From Clostridium sp. (lineage in GTDB: Bacteria > Bacillota > Clostridia > Clostridiales > Clostridiaceae), in contig JAFSER010000014.1 in NCBI GenBank assembly GCA_017435645.1, forward strand, positions 1-37,900: DNA of 37,900 bases, in the 5' to 3' direction. Positions 24,681 through 33,982 of the stretch are shown here, in pieces. The notes under the pieces are model-generated. The model did no database searches, was not told the origin of the DNA, and saw only the letters and a list, made by a program, of their open reading frames with translations. Position 1 is the stretch's first letter. Each line of letters starts with the position of its first letter. The position numbers and the translations under genes are program-made.

Positions 24681-27600
24681 ATGAGGGATGATATAAAGAG
24701 TATTAAAATTTTATTTATATGTATACTATTTATTTTAACAAGCTTTTCGTTTAATGTTAGTGCATCAGAAGAATCTAATAATATTACATTTAAAAATATA
24801 ACAACAGAAGACGGATTATCGCAAACAACAGCTCAATATATATTCCAAGATAGTAAGGGATATATGTGGATAGGAACTGCAGATGGATTAAATAGATATA
24901 ATGGTAGTGAATTTAAAGTATATAAATATAGAGAAAATTCATGCGAGAGTCTAAGTAGTAATTATATAACAGCAGTTAATGAAGATGAAAATGGAGATAT
25001 TTGGGTTGGTACTTCTAGAGGATTAAATAAAATAGATGTCGATACGAATGTTATTAAAAATTATCTCTCAGAAAAGGATAACTGTAATTTATCTGATGAT
25101 AATATTACAGAGATATTGATAGATTCTAATAATAATATTTTAATTGCTACTACTAATGGAATAAATTTATATGATAAGGAAAGCGATAACTTTATTAGAT
25201 TATATGAAGACAGTGATATAAATAATAAATTGACGAGCCAATTTATTTATACTCTTACCGAAGATAAAAACAAAAATCTTTGGGTTGGGACAGAAGAAGG
25301 GTTAAATAAAATTGACAGAAGTACTGGAAAAATAACTAATTATTACTCTGATTCATCTAAAAATTCAATATCTGATAATTTTATTTATGATTTATATGTA
25401 GATAGTGATAATAATTTATGGATAGCCACTTATGAAGATGGCTTAAATAAATTAAATATAGAAACAAATGAAATTGAAAGATATTATTTTGATAAAAATA
25501 ATATTAATTCTATACCTAGTAACTGTATTAGATATATTTATAAGGATACTGATAATAATATATGGATTGGAACCACTAAAGGTTTGAGCAAATATAATTA
25601 TAGCGATAATAATTTTAGTAATTATAAATCACATGTATATGATGTTCAGAGTTTAGTTAATGATAATGTACTATGTATAACAGAAGATGATTCTGGATTA
25701 GTTTGGGTAGGTACATATGATGGAATAAGTATTTTTAATCGAAATAGTTATTTCACTAATTATAAAAAAGATAATTTAAATAGCAATTCTTTAAGTGATA
25801 ATATGATGGCTGGAATTTATAAGGATCCAGATGGATTAATTTGGGTAGGAACTGTTGAAAGTGGAATAAATGTTATAGATAGAGAAAATGGAATTATAAA
25901 AAAATATACCTCTAGTGAAGAAGAAAATTCATTAAGTAGTAATAATATTAGAGCTATAACGGGAATTGACAATGAAATTTGGATAGCTACTGAAGATGGA
26001 CTTACTAAATATGATAAAACTTTAGATAAGTTTACAAGATATTTTAATGAAGATAATAAAAATTCATTAATATCAAATAATGTAAGAAGTTTATTTATAG
26101 ATAATGAAGGCTTATTATGGATTACTACTGATGATGGTGTATGTACTTTTGACAGAAATGATACATTTAAATCTTATGAAGAATTATTCTTAAAAAATGG
26201 AATAACTGAAACTATGTTTGCAGGAATAGAACAAGATTTAAATGGGGAAATTTGGATAGGATCATCTTTAGGTGGGGGATTAATTAGAATAAATAAAGAA
26301 ACAGAAGAAGTAAAGGTATATAAAAATAATGAAGATAAGGAAAATAGTTTAAGCTATAATATAGTAAGATGTATTGCTGTAGATAATAATAATACAGTTT
26401 GGGTAGGAACTCAAACAGGATTAAATAAGTTTAATAGAGAAACAGAAACTTTTACAAGATATACTGAGAGTGATGGATTATCTAATAATTTTATATATGG
26501 AATATTATTAGACGATAATGAAGATCTTTGGATAAGTACTAACTATGGGATATCAAAATTCGAAGCAAATAATAATAAGTTTATTAATTATGATGTTACA
26601 GATGGATTACAGGGTAATGAATTTAATGGGTTTTCTTATTATAAAGCTGAAGATGGAGAAATGTTTTTTGGTGGAATTAATGGATTAACTTCATTTTATC
26701 CTGATAATTTAAAAAGTAAAAACTATATTCCTAGAGTTATTATAGAAAGGGCCAATAGTAATAATTCAACTTTTTTTAATTATGATGAAATTAAACTAAA
26801 ATATGATGATAATAATATTCATTTTGAGTTTTTTTTACCGGATTATAGAAATGTAAAGAAAGTTCAATATGCATATAAGTTAGAAGGCTTAGATGAAGAA
26901 TGGGTAGTTTCAGATAATAGAAATTATGCTAATTATACTAATCTTGATGGTGGAAATTATAAGTTTTTAGTAGTAGCAAGAAACTCTACAGGAGAGTGGA
27001 GTGAAGCAACAGAAGTTTCTTTTAAAGTTGCAATAAAACCTTGGAAGAGCCCAATAGTATATATTATATATGTAATAATAACTATTATTGTAATGTATGT
27101 GATTTGGAATAGGGTAAAAATATTAGATAGTTTAGTAGAACAACGTTCAAATGAATTAAGAAAAAAGTTTAATGAAAATGAAGAGTTATACAATAAGTTA
27201 ATAGAAAATGAAAAATATAAAAATAATTATTTTATTAATTTATCTCATGAACTTAGAACACCACTAAATGTAATAATTTCTGTAGAACAGCTTATATCTA
27301 AATTAAATCAAGAAGATAAAAATATAACAAAAGATAAACTAAGTTATTATATGGGGACCTTAAGAAGAAATTCTGATAGGTTATTAAAGTTAATTAATAA
27401 TATAATAGATACTTCTAAGATTCAATCAGGATCATATAAACTAGATATTAATAAGCATAACATAGTATATTTAGTTGAGGAAGTTGCATTATCTATGAAG
27501 GATTATGTGGAATCAAGAGAAATTGAATTAATAATAGATCCTGAAATAGAAGAAAAAATAATTGAATGTGATGGGCTAGAAATAGAAAAATGTATTATTA

Positions 27601-27941
27601 ATTTAATTGCTAATGCAGTTAAATTTACAAAAAAAGGTGGTAAAATAGAGGTTAATATAATTGATTTAGATGATTATGTTAGAATTTCTGTAAAAGATAC
27701 AGGAGTAGGAATAGATAAAAAGTATCATCAAGCTATTTTTGATAGATTTGGACAAGCATACAACCAGGTTTCAGAAGAATTTGGAGGAAGTGGTTTAGGT
27801 TTAACATTAACTAAACAGCTAGTAACACTACACAATGGTAGAATATATGTTCAAAGTGAAGTTGGAGAAGGTAGTGAGTTTGTTATTATTTTGCCTATTA
27901 AGCAAAACACAACAATTTCTGAAGATAATGATCACAATTAG
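24681..27941 (+). CDS. Orphan sensor histidine kinase with double beta-propeller sensor
   Basis: This is a membrane sensor kinase of the two-component regulator propeller type. From ATG 24681 (GGAG 9 nt upstream; the in-frame ATG 24666 lies before that site) it has 1086 residues. It has a signal peptide (about 1-30) and about fourteen propeller repeats (about 40-690) with the pattern L/IWIGT..GL.K.., enough for two seven-bladed propellers. A Y_Y_Y domain (about 700-775) and one membrane segment (about 789-812) follow, then HisKA with FINLSHELRTPLN (H856). The HATPase domain has N box LIANAVKFT, G1 DTGVGID and G2 GSGLGLTL. No receiver or AraC-type domain is fused and no response regulator gene is adjacent. 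In Bacteroides such sensors detect carbohydrates; the ligand and partner here are unknown. Confidence 0.93.
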   Translation: MRDDIKSIKILFICILFILTSFSFNVSASEESNNITFKNITTEDGLSQTTAQYIFQDSKGYMWIGTADGLNRYNGSEFKVYKYRENSCESLSSNYITAVNEDENGDIWVGTSRGLNKIDVDTNVIKNYLSEKDNCNLSDDNITEILIDSNNNILIATTNGINLYDKESDNFIRLYEDSDINNKLTSQFIYTLTEDKNKNLWVGTEEGLNKIDRSTGKITNYYSDSSKNSISDNFIYDLYVDSDNNLWIATYEDGLNKLNIETNEIERYYFDKNNINSIPSNCIRYIYKDTDNNIWIGTTKGLSKYNYSDNNFSNYKSHVYDVQSLVNDNVLCITEDDSGLVWVGTYDGISIFNRNSYFTNYKKDNLNSNSLSDNMMAGIYKDPDGLIWVGTVESGINVIDRENGIIKKYTSSEEENSLSSNNIRAITGIDNEIWIATEDGLTKYDKTLDKFTRYFNEDNKNSLISNNVRSLFIDNEGLLWITTDDGVCTFDRNDTFKSYEELFLKNGITETMFAGIEQDLNGEIWIGSSLGGGLIRINKETEEVKVYKNNEDKENSLSYNIVRCIAVDNNNTVWVGTQTGLNKFNRETETFTRYTESDGLSNNFIYGILLDDNEDLWISTNYGISKFEANNNKFINYDVTDGLQGNEFNGFSYYKAEDGEMFFGGINGLTSFYPDNLKSKNYIPRVIIERANSNNSTFFNYDEIKLKYDDNNIHFEFFLPDYRNVKKVQYAYKLEGLDEEWVVSDNRNYANYTNLDGGNYKFLVVARNSTGEWSEATEVSFKVAIKPWKSPIVYIIYVIITIIVMYVIWNRVKILDSLVEQRSNELRKKFNENEELYNKLIENEKYKNNYFINLSHELRTPLNVIISVEQLISKLNQEDKNITKDKLSYYMGTLRRNSDRLLKLINNIIDTSKIQSGSYKLDINKHNIVYLVEEVALSMKDYVESREIELIIDPEIEEKIIECDGLEIEKCIINLIANAVKFTKKGGKIEVNIIDLDDYVRISVKDTGVGIDKKYHQAIFDRFGQAYNQVSEEFGGSGLGLTLTKQLVTLHNGRIYVQSEVGEGSEFVIILPIKQNTTISEDNDHN

Positions 27942-27972
27942 ATAAAAATACAATTTAAAAAATAGAAATAAT

Positions 27973-28020
27973 ATACCTAAGTTAAAGTATAAAATATGAT
28001 ATAACTTAGGTATTTATTTT
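27973..28020 (+). terminator. Terminator after the sensor kinase gene
   Basis: ATACCTAAGTTA (27973-27984) pairs perfectly with TAACTTAGGTAT (28002-28013), followed by TTATTTTC. Confidence 0.8.
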
Positions 28021-28156
28021 CAATTAAGTCTTACCACTAATTACCAGGAATACAAATATAGAATCGGGTTAATATAATAGTGTAAACATTAAAGCTTACA
28101 AAAAAATAATTTGAAAGCAGTTTACAAAAAACCAAAAGCCAAAGGAGGAATTACAA

Positions 28157-28339
28157 ATGGCAAAGACATTAGTTCCAGAAGCAAGAAAGGGATTAAGTGC
28201 ATTCAAAAATGAGGTTGCATCAGAATTAGGAGTTCCATTTAGTGATTATAATGGGAATTTAACTTCTAAACAATGTGGTTCCGTGGGTGGCGAAATGGTC
28301 AAAAGAATGGTAGAACAGTATGAAAATTCAATAAAATAA
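28157..28339 (+). CDS. Alpha/beta-type small acid-soluble spore protein
   Basis: SASPs coat spore DNA in the forespore and protect it from UV and heat; they are degraded by the GPR protease at germination. The 60-residue protein has both family signatures: a GPR-type site FKNEVASELGV (cleavage after the Glu) and the C-terminal helix region CGSVGGEMVKRMVE. AAAGGAGG precedes the ATG. A cysteine (KQCGSVGG) occurs where many family members have other residues. Expression is expected under forespore sigma-G, but I see only a weak candidate promoter (GAATA at 28049-28053 with TAATATA 17 nt later). The gene shows that the organism is a spore former. Confidence 0.95.
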   Translation: MAKTLVPEARKGLSAFKNEVASELGVPFSDYNGNLTSKQCGSVGGEMVKRMVEQYENSIK

Positions 28340-28419
28340 CCCAGGAACAAATAACCTAAAAAAGATAACAGGATGGATATACCGCCAAAGAATTAAATAA
28401 TTTTACCATTCTAAAAAAA

Positions 28420-28473
28420 GAGAAGTCTTATTGAAATTAAAATTAATTTTTATTTCAATAGGCTTCTTTTTTA
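28420..28473 (+). terminator. Terminator after the SASP gene
   Basis: AGAAGTCTTATTGAAAT (28421-28437) pairs with ATTTCAATAGGCTTCT (28452-28467) with one bulge, followed by TTTTT. Confidence 0.85.
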
Positions 28474-28728
28474 TATATTAACTAAAGCAAAAAGATAGAT
28501 TATATTATTTAATTATAATAATAAATATTTTAGAAGTTATAATTAAATTGATTATAAATAGTGAAATAAAACTTGTATTAATTAATAAAAGTTTAAGTTC
28601 TAATTTATATAATACTAGAAAATATTAAATTTTAATTTTTATATTTGTATGTAATGATAACATAAGCATTTGGTATATGAAAAGCAATAGTAATATCTAC
28701 TTCATTCTATTGTTTTAAGGAGTTAAAA
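28474..28728. other. AT-rich gap before the yhaO leader
   Basis: About 250 bp lacking a credible ORF. It should contain the promoter for the nuclease pair, but I cannot single out one -35/-10 pair. Confidence 0.45.
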
Positions 28729-28767
28729 ATGGTAAAATGGAACAAAAGTTCGCAGAGATTTAGGTGA
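28729..28767 (+). CDS. Candidate 12-codon leader peptide upstream of yhaO
   Basis: The ORF reads MVKWNKSSQRFR, starts at ATG 28729 with AAGGAG 6 nt upstream, and stops at TGA 28765-28767, 4 nt before the yhaO ATG. The yhaO SD (AGGTGAT) overlaps its last codons, so translation of the leader could couple to yhaO. Confidence 0.4.
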   Translation: MVKWNKSSQRFR

Positions 28768-28771
28768 TGAA

Positions 28772-29902
28772 ATGAGGAAAGTTAAAATATTACAAGCTGG
28801 AGATTTACATTTTGATACTCCATTTAAGGATTTAAATAAAAATATATCTATTATAAGTAAAGAAGAATTATTAGAAGTATTTAATGAAATTATTAATATA
28901 GCTATAGAAAATTCTATCAATATACTATTATTAACTGGAGATATTTTTGATAATTTAACTGTAAATAAAAAAACATTAGTTTTTATAAGAAATCAAATTC
29001 AGAGAATTAGTAATATAAAAGTTTTTATATCACCAGGAAATCATGATCCTTATAATGAAAAATCTTTTTATAAGATGATAGATTGGCCAGAAAATGTACA
29101 TATATTTAAAGGAAGTATTGAAAGTATAGTTTTAGAGGATTTAAATGTTGTAGTATGGGGAGCTGCTTTTAATGAACATCATGTAAGGAAAAGTATGCTA
29201 AAGAATGTTAATATTAAAGAAAATTATATTAATATAATGACTATTCATGGAGATATTTCTAATACTGATGATGGGAATCAATATAATCCTATAACTCTAA
29301 AAGATATTGAAAACAGTAAGTTAGATTATATAGCTATTGGGCATAGGCATAAATTTAGTGGAATATTAAGAACAGGAAATACATTTTATAGCTATGCAGG
29401 TTGTCCTCAAGGGAGAGGTTTTGATGAAGTTGGAGATAAGGGAATAATATTAGGGGAGGTAAGTAAGGGAGTTGTTAATTTAAGCTTTCAAAGAACCTCA
29501 AAGAGAAATTATTATGTTAAGGAAATAGATATAAGTAATTCTATTAGTTATGATGAAGTAAGAGTGAAAATATTAGCTTCAATAAAGGCCGAAGATAGAA
29601 AGAAAAATTTGTATAAGATTATACTTACTGGAGAAATAGAAGCCTATATTAATTTAAAGGAACAGATAATATTAGAGAAAATAAAAGATGATTTTTATTT
29701 TGTTAAGGTAATTGATAAGACAAATATAAAAATAAATTTTGATAGCATATCTAAGGACTATTCAGTTAAAGGTGTTTATGCAAAGAGATTATTAGAAAAA
29801 ATTAAAGAAGAAGATTGTGATAAGGAAATATTGCAAATGGCTTTAAAGCTAGGTATACAATCTTTATGCCATGAGGAAGTGAATTTAAATGATTATAAAT
29901 AA
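28772..29902 (+). CDS. yhaO: SbcD/Mre11-like DNA exonuclease subunit (YhaO family)
   Basis: This is a calcineurin-like metallophosphoesterase expected to cut DNA ends together with the ATPase encoded next. The 376 residues show the phosphoesterase motifs in order: GDLHFD (D11, H13), LLTGDIFDN, SPGNHDPYN, MTIHGD and IAIGHRHKF. A C-terminal segment (about 250-376) probably contacts the partner. The stop overlaps the start of the next gene by 14 nt, so the two proteins are made together. In B. subtilis the pair is yhaO-yhaN followed by yhaM; here yhaM does not follow. The start is supported by AGGTGAT, with a small leader ORF directly before it. Confidence 0.9.
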   Translation: MRKVKILQAGDLHFDTPFKDLNKNISIISKEELLEVFNEIINIAIENSINILLLTGDIFDNLTVNKKTLVFIRNQIQRISNIKVFISPGNHDPYNEKSFYKMIDWPENVHIFKGSIESIVLEDLNVVVWGAAFNEHHVRKSMLKNVNIKENYINIMTIHGDISNTDDGNQYNPITLKDIENSKLDYIAIGHRHKFSGILRTGNTFYSYAGCPQGRGFDEVGDKGIILGEVSKGVVNLSFQRTSKRNYYVKEIDISNSISYDEVRVKILASIKAEDRKKNLYKIILTGEIEAYINLKEQIILEKIKDDFYFVKVIDKTNIKINFDSISKDYSVKGVYAKRLLEKIKEEDCDKEILQMALKLGIQSLCHEEVNLNDYK

Positions 29903-32621
29903 AATAAATATAGTTGCTTTTGCAGGGTTAAAAGATAAAGAAATTATTTTAGAAGATAAAATAAATTTAATTTATGGAGAAAATGAAAAGGGAAAAAGTA
30001 CTATTCAAAGTTTTATAAGAATTTGGCTTTATGGGATGAATTCTAAAAGAACTAAGGATATAAAGAGTAATGATAGGGTAAGATTTGCGCCTGTTACTGG
30101 AGAGAAAATTAGAGGGGAACTGTATGTGACCTATAAAAATAGAAAATATATAATTAGAAGATCCTTTGGATTGACTAAAAAAGAAGACACATCAGAAATA
30201 TTAGATATAGAAACCGGTGATGTAGTAAATGGGATTCCTAAAGATGAGCCAGGAAGATACTTTTTAAATGTGAATTCAGCTACTTTTTTAAAAACCTTAT
30301 TTATTAATCAATTAGGAGTAGCTATTTCAAAGGATAAGGAAGAAGAAATAATAGATAGAGCAGCTAAACTTTTAGATGATGAAGGAAATAGCATATCGTC
30401 TGAAAAGTCATTAGAAAAATTAGAAAAAATAAGAAAATCTATAACCACAACAAGAAAGACAGGAGAATTAGATATTCTTAGAAATAAGTTAAATGATTTA
30501 AATCAAGAAAGATATCAGGGATACAAGCTTTCAGAAGAAAATATTCATAATGAAAATTTGCTTATAGAGTTAAAGGAAAAAAGCCAAAATTTAAGAAGTG
30601 AAATTAAAAATTTAGATATTTATAAAAAGTATTTAAAGAAATCTAAGCTACAAAAAGAATATGAAGAAATAACTGAATACCTAAGAAAAAAAGAAGAGTT
30701 AAAAAAGAAGGAGAGATATATAGAAGAAAGTATATGCTTTAGAAATGGAACTATTGATGAAGTTCTAATAAATGATATTAAAGATGAACACTCTCTTTAT
30801 TTAAGTATTTTAGATATGAAGGTTGAAGAGGAGAAGAGTTTAGCTGAAAGTAAGAAGCAATACTCAGATAAAATAGAAGGATATGAAGAATTTAAGTTTA
30901 TTGAAGAGTTAAGTATTAATGATAAAAATGCTTTTATTAAAGCTGTTATGGAAAAGGAAACCTTACTTGAAAAAATTAATAGTTATAATACTTTAAATAG
31001 TGAAATTGATTTAATTAAAAAAGATATTATAACTAAGCAAAACCATATAGGAAGTGCTATTAATTTTAAAAGTATAAGAGAAGAAATAAGGACACTACTT
31101 AATGAATATGAGGGAAAATTAAAAGTACTTAAGTATAAAGCTGAAAATTATAGTAATAGGTCAAAAATGAATACTTATGATAAAGAAAGTAGTTTTAAAG
31201 TTTTTTTTATTGGAGCTCTTATTAGTTTGATTGCATTAATAATAGTAATATTTTATAGAAGTAACTTAATATTAATTGCTATTACTGGAGTAATTACAGT
31301 GCTTTTATCATATAAAGCTATAATGCAAAGGGTAGAAATTAAATATAGTAATAGTTTTAATTTAGATATTAGATCTTTAGAAGAGGAAATAAATAATATA
31401 GAAAAAAATATATTTAAGCATACAAAATTAGTTGAAGCTACATCTTATGAAGATTTTATAAAGAAATTAAAATTATATGATGAATATAAGGATTATTTAG
31501 AAAAGCAAAATATAAAAATAAAGGAAAAAGAAGCACAAGTTAAGTATTTAAATATTGATTTAATTTATGAAAAATATAATAGGAATGAAGAAATCATAAA
31601 TAAAGTTGTAAGTCTAGCAAATATAGAGGATTGTAATAAAATATTAGGAATGTTTTCAAGCTATGAAGAAATTAACAAAGAAGTATTATCAATAAAATTA
31701 GATATAGACAAGGAAGAAAAGTCTATTAAAAAATTAAATAGCGAATTGATTATAAGAGAAAATAGAATCAGAGAAAAGCTTGAATATATTGGCCTTGAAA
31801 ATATAGATTTATATGAGTTAGAAGAAAAGCTGCTGGAGATAAAAGAAAAAATTAAACAAAGAGATGAAATATTAAAAACTTTAGAGAATATAGACGAGAC
31901 TTATAAAGCATTAACAAAGGATAAGGATATATCAGCTATAAAGGAAGAATTAAAGGATATAATAAGTGAAAATATAAATTATAGTTATAAATCAGAAGAA
32001 GAAATAGATAATCAAGTTTCATTAAAATCCCATGAGTTAATAGAAGTAGAGAAGGAAATAAAGGATGTTGAAAATCATTTAAATAATAGATTTTTAGGAA
32101 AAAGGCCTATTCCAATAATAGAAGAAGAAATTGAAGAAGTTAAAGAAAAAATAGAAAAGCTTGAAAAGTTACTTAAGGCTGTAGATATTTCTATAGAAAA
32201 TATGAAAGAGGCAATTAGAGAAGTACGAGGTAACTTTAGCAATATTTTAAATTCTAGTGTAATTGATAATTTCAAAATATTAACTAATAAGGAATATGAG
32301 GAGGTTATGGTATCAGATTCATATGATATAAAGGTTAGAAAAGCGGGAGATATACTTCCGGGAGGAATACTAAGTAATGGAGCCAATGATCAACTATATT
32401 TATCATTAAGATTATCTTTTATTAATATGATATATAGGGGAATGGAGTATCCTGTAATATTAGATGATACCTTTGTTCAATATGATGATATTAGAACAGA
32501 AAAAGCCATAGAGTTATTAGTTAATGCTAATTTTGCTCAATTAATTATTTTTACCTGCCAAAAAAGAGAAGAATTTATCCTTAAAAAGAAAAATATACAT
32601 ATTAGCTATATAAAATTATAA
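29889..32621 (+). CDS. yhaN: SbcC/Rad50-like ATPase with internal membrane pair (YhaN family)
   Basis: This SMC-like ATPase pairs with YhaO, probably to hold and process DNA ends. The 910-residue protein has Walker A YGENEKGKST (K36) near the N-terminus, long coiled coils (about 165-430 and 490-780), and a C-terminal ATPase half with the signature LSNGANDQLYLSLRL and Walker B PVILDDTFVQYDD. In the middle of the coiled coil, at about 437-480, lie two hydrophobic segments (FFIGALISLIALIIVIFY and LILIAITGVITVLLSY) that should form a membrane hairpin in place of the Rad50 zinc hook; no CxxC is visible there. B. subtilis YhaN is similar in this respect, as I recall. No terminator is obvious after it. 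Confidence 0.88.
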   Translation: MIINKINIVAFAGLKDKEIILEDKINLIYGENEKGKSTIQSFIRIWLYGMNSKRTKDIKSNDRVRFAPVTGEKIRGELYVTYKNRKYIIRRSFGLTKKEDTSEILDIETGDVVNGIPKDEPGRYFLNVNSATFLKTLFINQLGVAISKDKEEEIIDRAAKLLDDEGNSISSEKSLEKLEKIRKSITTTRKTGELDILRNKLNDLNQERYQGYKLSEENIHNENLLIELKEKSQNLRSEIKNLDIYKKYLKKSKLQKEYEEITEYLRKKEELKKKERYIEESICFRNGTIDEVLINDIKDEHSLYLSILDMKVEEEKSLAESKKQYSDKIEGYEEFKFIEELSINDKNAFIKAVMEKETLLEKINSYNTLNSEIDLIKKDIITKQNHIGSAINFKSIREEIRTLLNEYEGKLKVLKYKAENYSNRSKMNTYDKESSFKVFFIGALISLIALIIVIFYRSNLILIAITGVITVLLSYKAIMQRVEIKYSNSFNLDIRSLEEEINNIEKNIFKHTKLVEATSYEDFIKKLKLYDEYKDYLEKQNIKIKEKEAQVKYLNIDLIYEKYNRNEEIINKVVSLANIEDCNKILGMFSSYEEINKEVLSIKLDIDKEEKSIKKLNSELIIRENRIREKLEYIGLENIDLYELEEKLLEIKEKIKQRDEILKTLENIDETYKALTKDKDISAIKEELKDIISENINYSYKSEEEIDNQVSLKSHELIEVEKEIKDVENHLNNRFLGKRPIPIIEEEIEEVKEKIEKLEKLLKAVDISIENMKEAIREVRGNFSNILNSSVIDNFKILTNKEYEEVMVSDSYDIKVRKAGDILPGGILSNGANDQLYLSLRLSFINMIYRGMEYPVILDDTFVQYDDIRTEKAIELLVNANFAQLIIFTCQKREEFILKKKNIHISYIKL

Positions 32622-32638
32622 TAATGGGAATAATAGTA

Positions 32639-32667
32639 TTGACAACATAAAATATAGAATATAAAAT
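32639..32667 (+). promoter_or_regulatory. Promoter of the zinc-binding lipoprotein gene
   Basis: TTGACA (32639-32644) and TAAAAT (32662-32667) have a 17-nt spacer. Predicted start is near 32674, just before the palindrome at 32682. Confidence 0.55.
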
Positions 32668-32681
32668 AATAACTATAAAAA

Positions 32682-32696
32682 TGCAAATCATTTGCA
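32682..32696 (+). promoter_or_regulatory. Fur/Zur-like 7-1-7 palindrome
   Basis: TGCAAAT-C-ATTTGCA is a perfect 7-1-7 inverted repeat between the predicted promoter and the start codon. Fur-family regulators use 7-1-7 operators, and the downstream gene encodes a zinc-uptake protein, so a Zur operator is a reasonable inference. Confidence 0.55.
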
Positions 32697-32712
32697 AAAG
32701 AGGTGTAAGTTA

Positions 32713-33702
32713 GTGAAAAGAAAGTTCTTAAGTTTAGGGTTAATGCTAGCAATGGTATTTAATTTTTCAGCTTGTAGTAATAATGATACAGAAAAGGATA
32801 GTACTAATAAGCTAAGAGTAGGTGTTACAATAAATCCATTAAAGGATTTTGCAGAAGCTATTGGAGGGGATAAGGTAGAAGTATTTTCTATTATTCCAGA
32901 TGGAAGTGATGCTCATAGCTTTGATCCAAAGCCAAAGGATTTAAAAGACCTATTAGAAACAGATGTATTTATATATAATGGACTTGGTATGGAAGAATGG
33001 ATTGATTCTATATTAACCACTATAGAGAGTGAAGATATTAAAGTTGTTGAAGCAGCTCAAGGTGTTGAAGTAATTAATATTGAAGAGTCTCATGAACATA
33101 GTGACGATGAAGAAGCTCATAGTCACGAAGAAGCTACAGAAACTGTAGAAGATCATAGTCATGAACATGGAGAAGAATGTACACATACTCATACAGGAGT
33201 TGATCCTCATATTTGGTTAAGATTAGAGAATGCAATTATAGAGGCAGAAAATATTAAAGATGCTTTTGTAGAAATAGATCCAAGTAATGAGTTATATTAC
33301 CAAGAAAACTTTGAGAACTTAAAAAGTGATTTTACTGAATTAAATGATGAATATAAAGAAAAGTTTAAGGAAGTAACTAATAGAAATTTTGTAACTGGAC
33401 ATGCAGCCTTTGGGTATCTTTGCAAAGAATATAGTTTAACTCAAAACAGTATAGCAGATGTATTTGGAGAAGGTGAATTAACAGCTAAAAACTTGGAATC
33501 ATTAATTAATTATTGTAAGGAAAATGGAGTTACAACTATCTTTAGTGAAGCTGTAGCTAGTTCTAAGGAAGCTGAGACATTAGCAAATGAAGTCGGGGCA
33601 AAAGTAGTAAAAATATATAGTTTAGAAACAAAAGAAGATAACATGACATACTTAGAAGGTATGAGATATAACCTAGAAACAATATATAACTCACTTAAGT
33701 AA
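32713..33702 (+). CDS. znuA: Zinc ABC transporter substrate-binding lipoprotein (ZnuA/AdcA-like)
   Basis: This extracytoplasmic lipoprotein captures zinc (or manganese) for an ABC importer. From GTG 32713 (AGAGGTG upstream; an in-frame TTG at 32692 lies inside the palindrome and has no SD) it has 329 residues. The signal peptide ends in lipobox FSAC (C21). Metal ligands of the cluster 9 family are all present: H68 (SDAHSFDP), H166 (DPHIW), H230 (TGHAAFGY) and E279 (FSEAVASS). A His/acid-rich loop at about 127-160 (HEHSDDEEAHSHEE and HSHEHGEECTHTH) points to zinc. No permease or ATPase gene adjoins it, so the partner subunits are elsewhere. A terminator follows. Confidence 0.93.
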   Translation: MKRKFLSLGLMLAMVFNFSACSNNDTEKDSTNKLRVGVTINPLKDFAEAIGGDKVEVFSIIPDGSDAHSFDPKPKDLKDLLETDVFIYNGLGMEEWIDSILTTIESEDIKVVEAAQGVEVINIEESHEHSDDEEAHSHEEATETVEDHSHEHGEECTHTHTGVDPHIWLRLENAIIEAENIKDAFVEIDPSNELYYQENFENLKSDFTELNDEYKEKFKEVTNRNFVTGHAAFGYLCKEYSLTQNSIADVFGEGELTAKNLESLINYCKENGVTTIFSEAVASSKEAETLANEVGAKVVKIYSLETKEDNMTYLEGMRYNLETIYNSLK

Positions 33703-33768
33703 ATAAAATTAAGTAGCTATTTAAAACTATAACTTAGGTAATTAATAAAGAAAACTCTGAATAAAAAT

Positions 33769-33811
33769 AACCAGTAGATGTTTAATATTTCTACTGGTTT
33801 TATTATTTTAT
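33769..33811 (+). terminator. Terminator after znuA
   Basis: AACCAGTAGA (33769-33778) pairs with TCTACTGGTT (33790-33799), then TTATTATTTTAT. Confidence 0.85.
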
Positions 33812-33982
33812 CTATACAATTTATTTATAATTTATAATGAGAAAGTTAATCAAAAATGAGTATTAATTATTAGAATATCTACTTAATTTTTGTTAATAAG
33901 TTATAGAAGAAAATACAAGAATACATTTATATTTATAAAATTATTAATAAATGGTAAAATTAATATGTGAGGTGATTTATAA

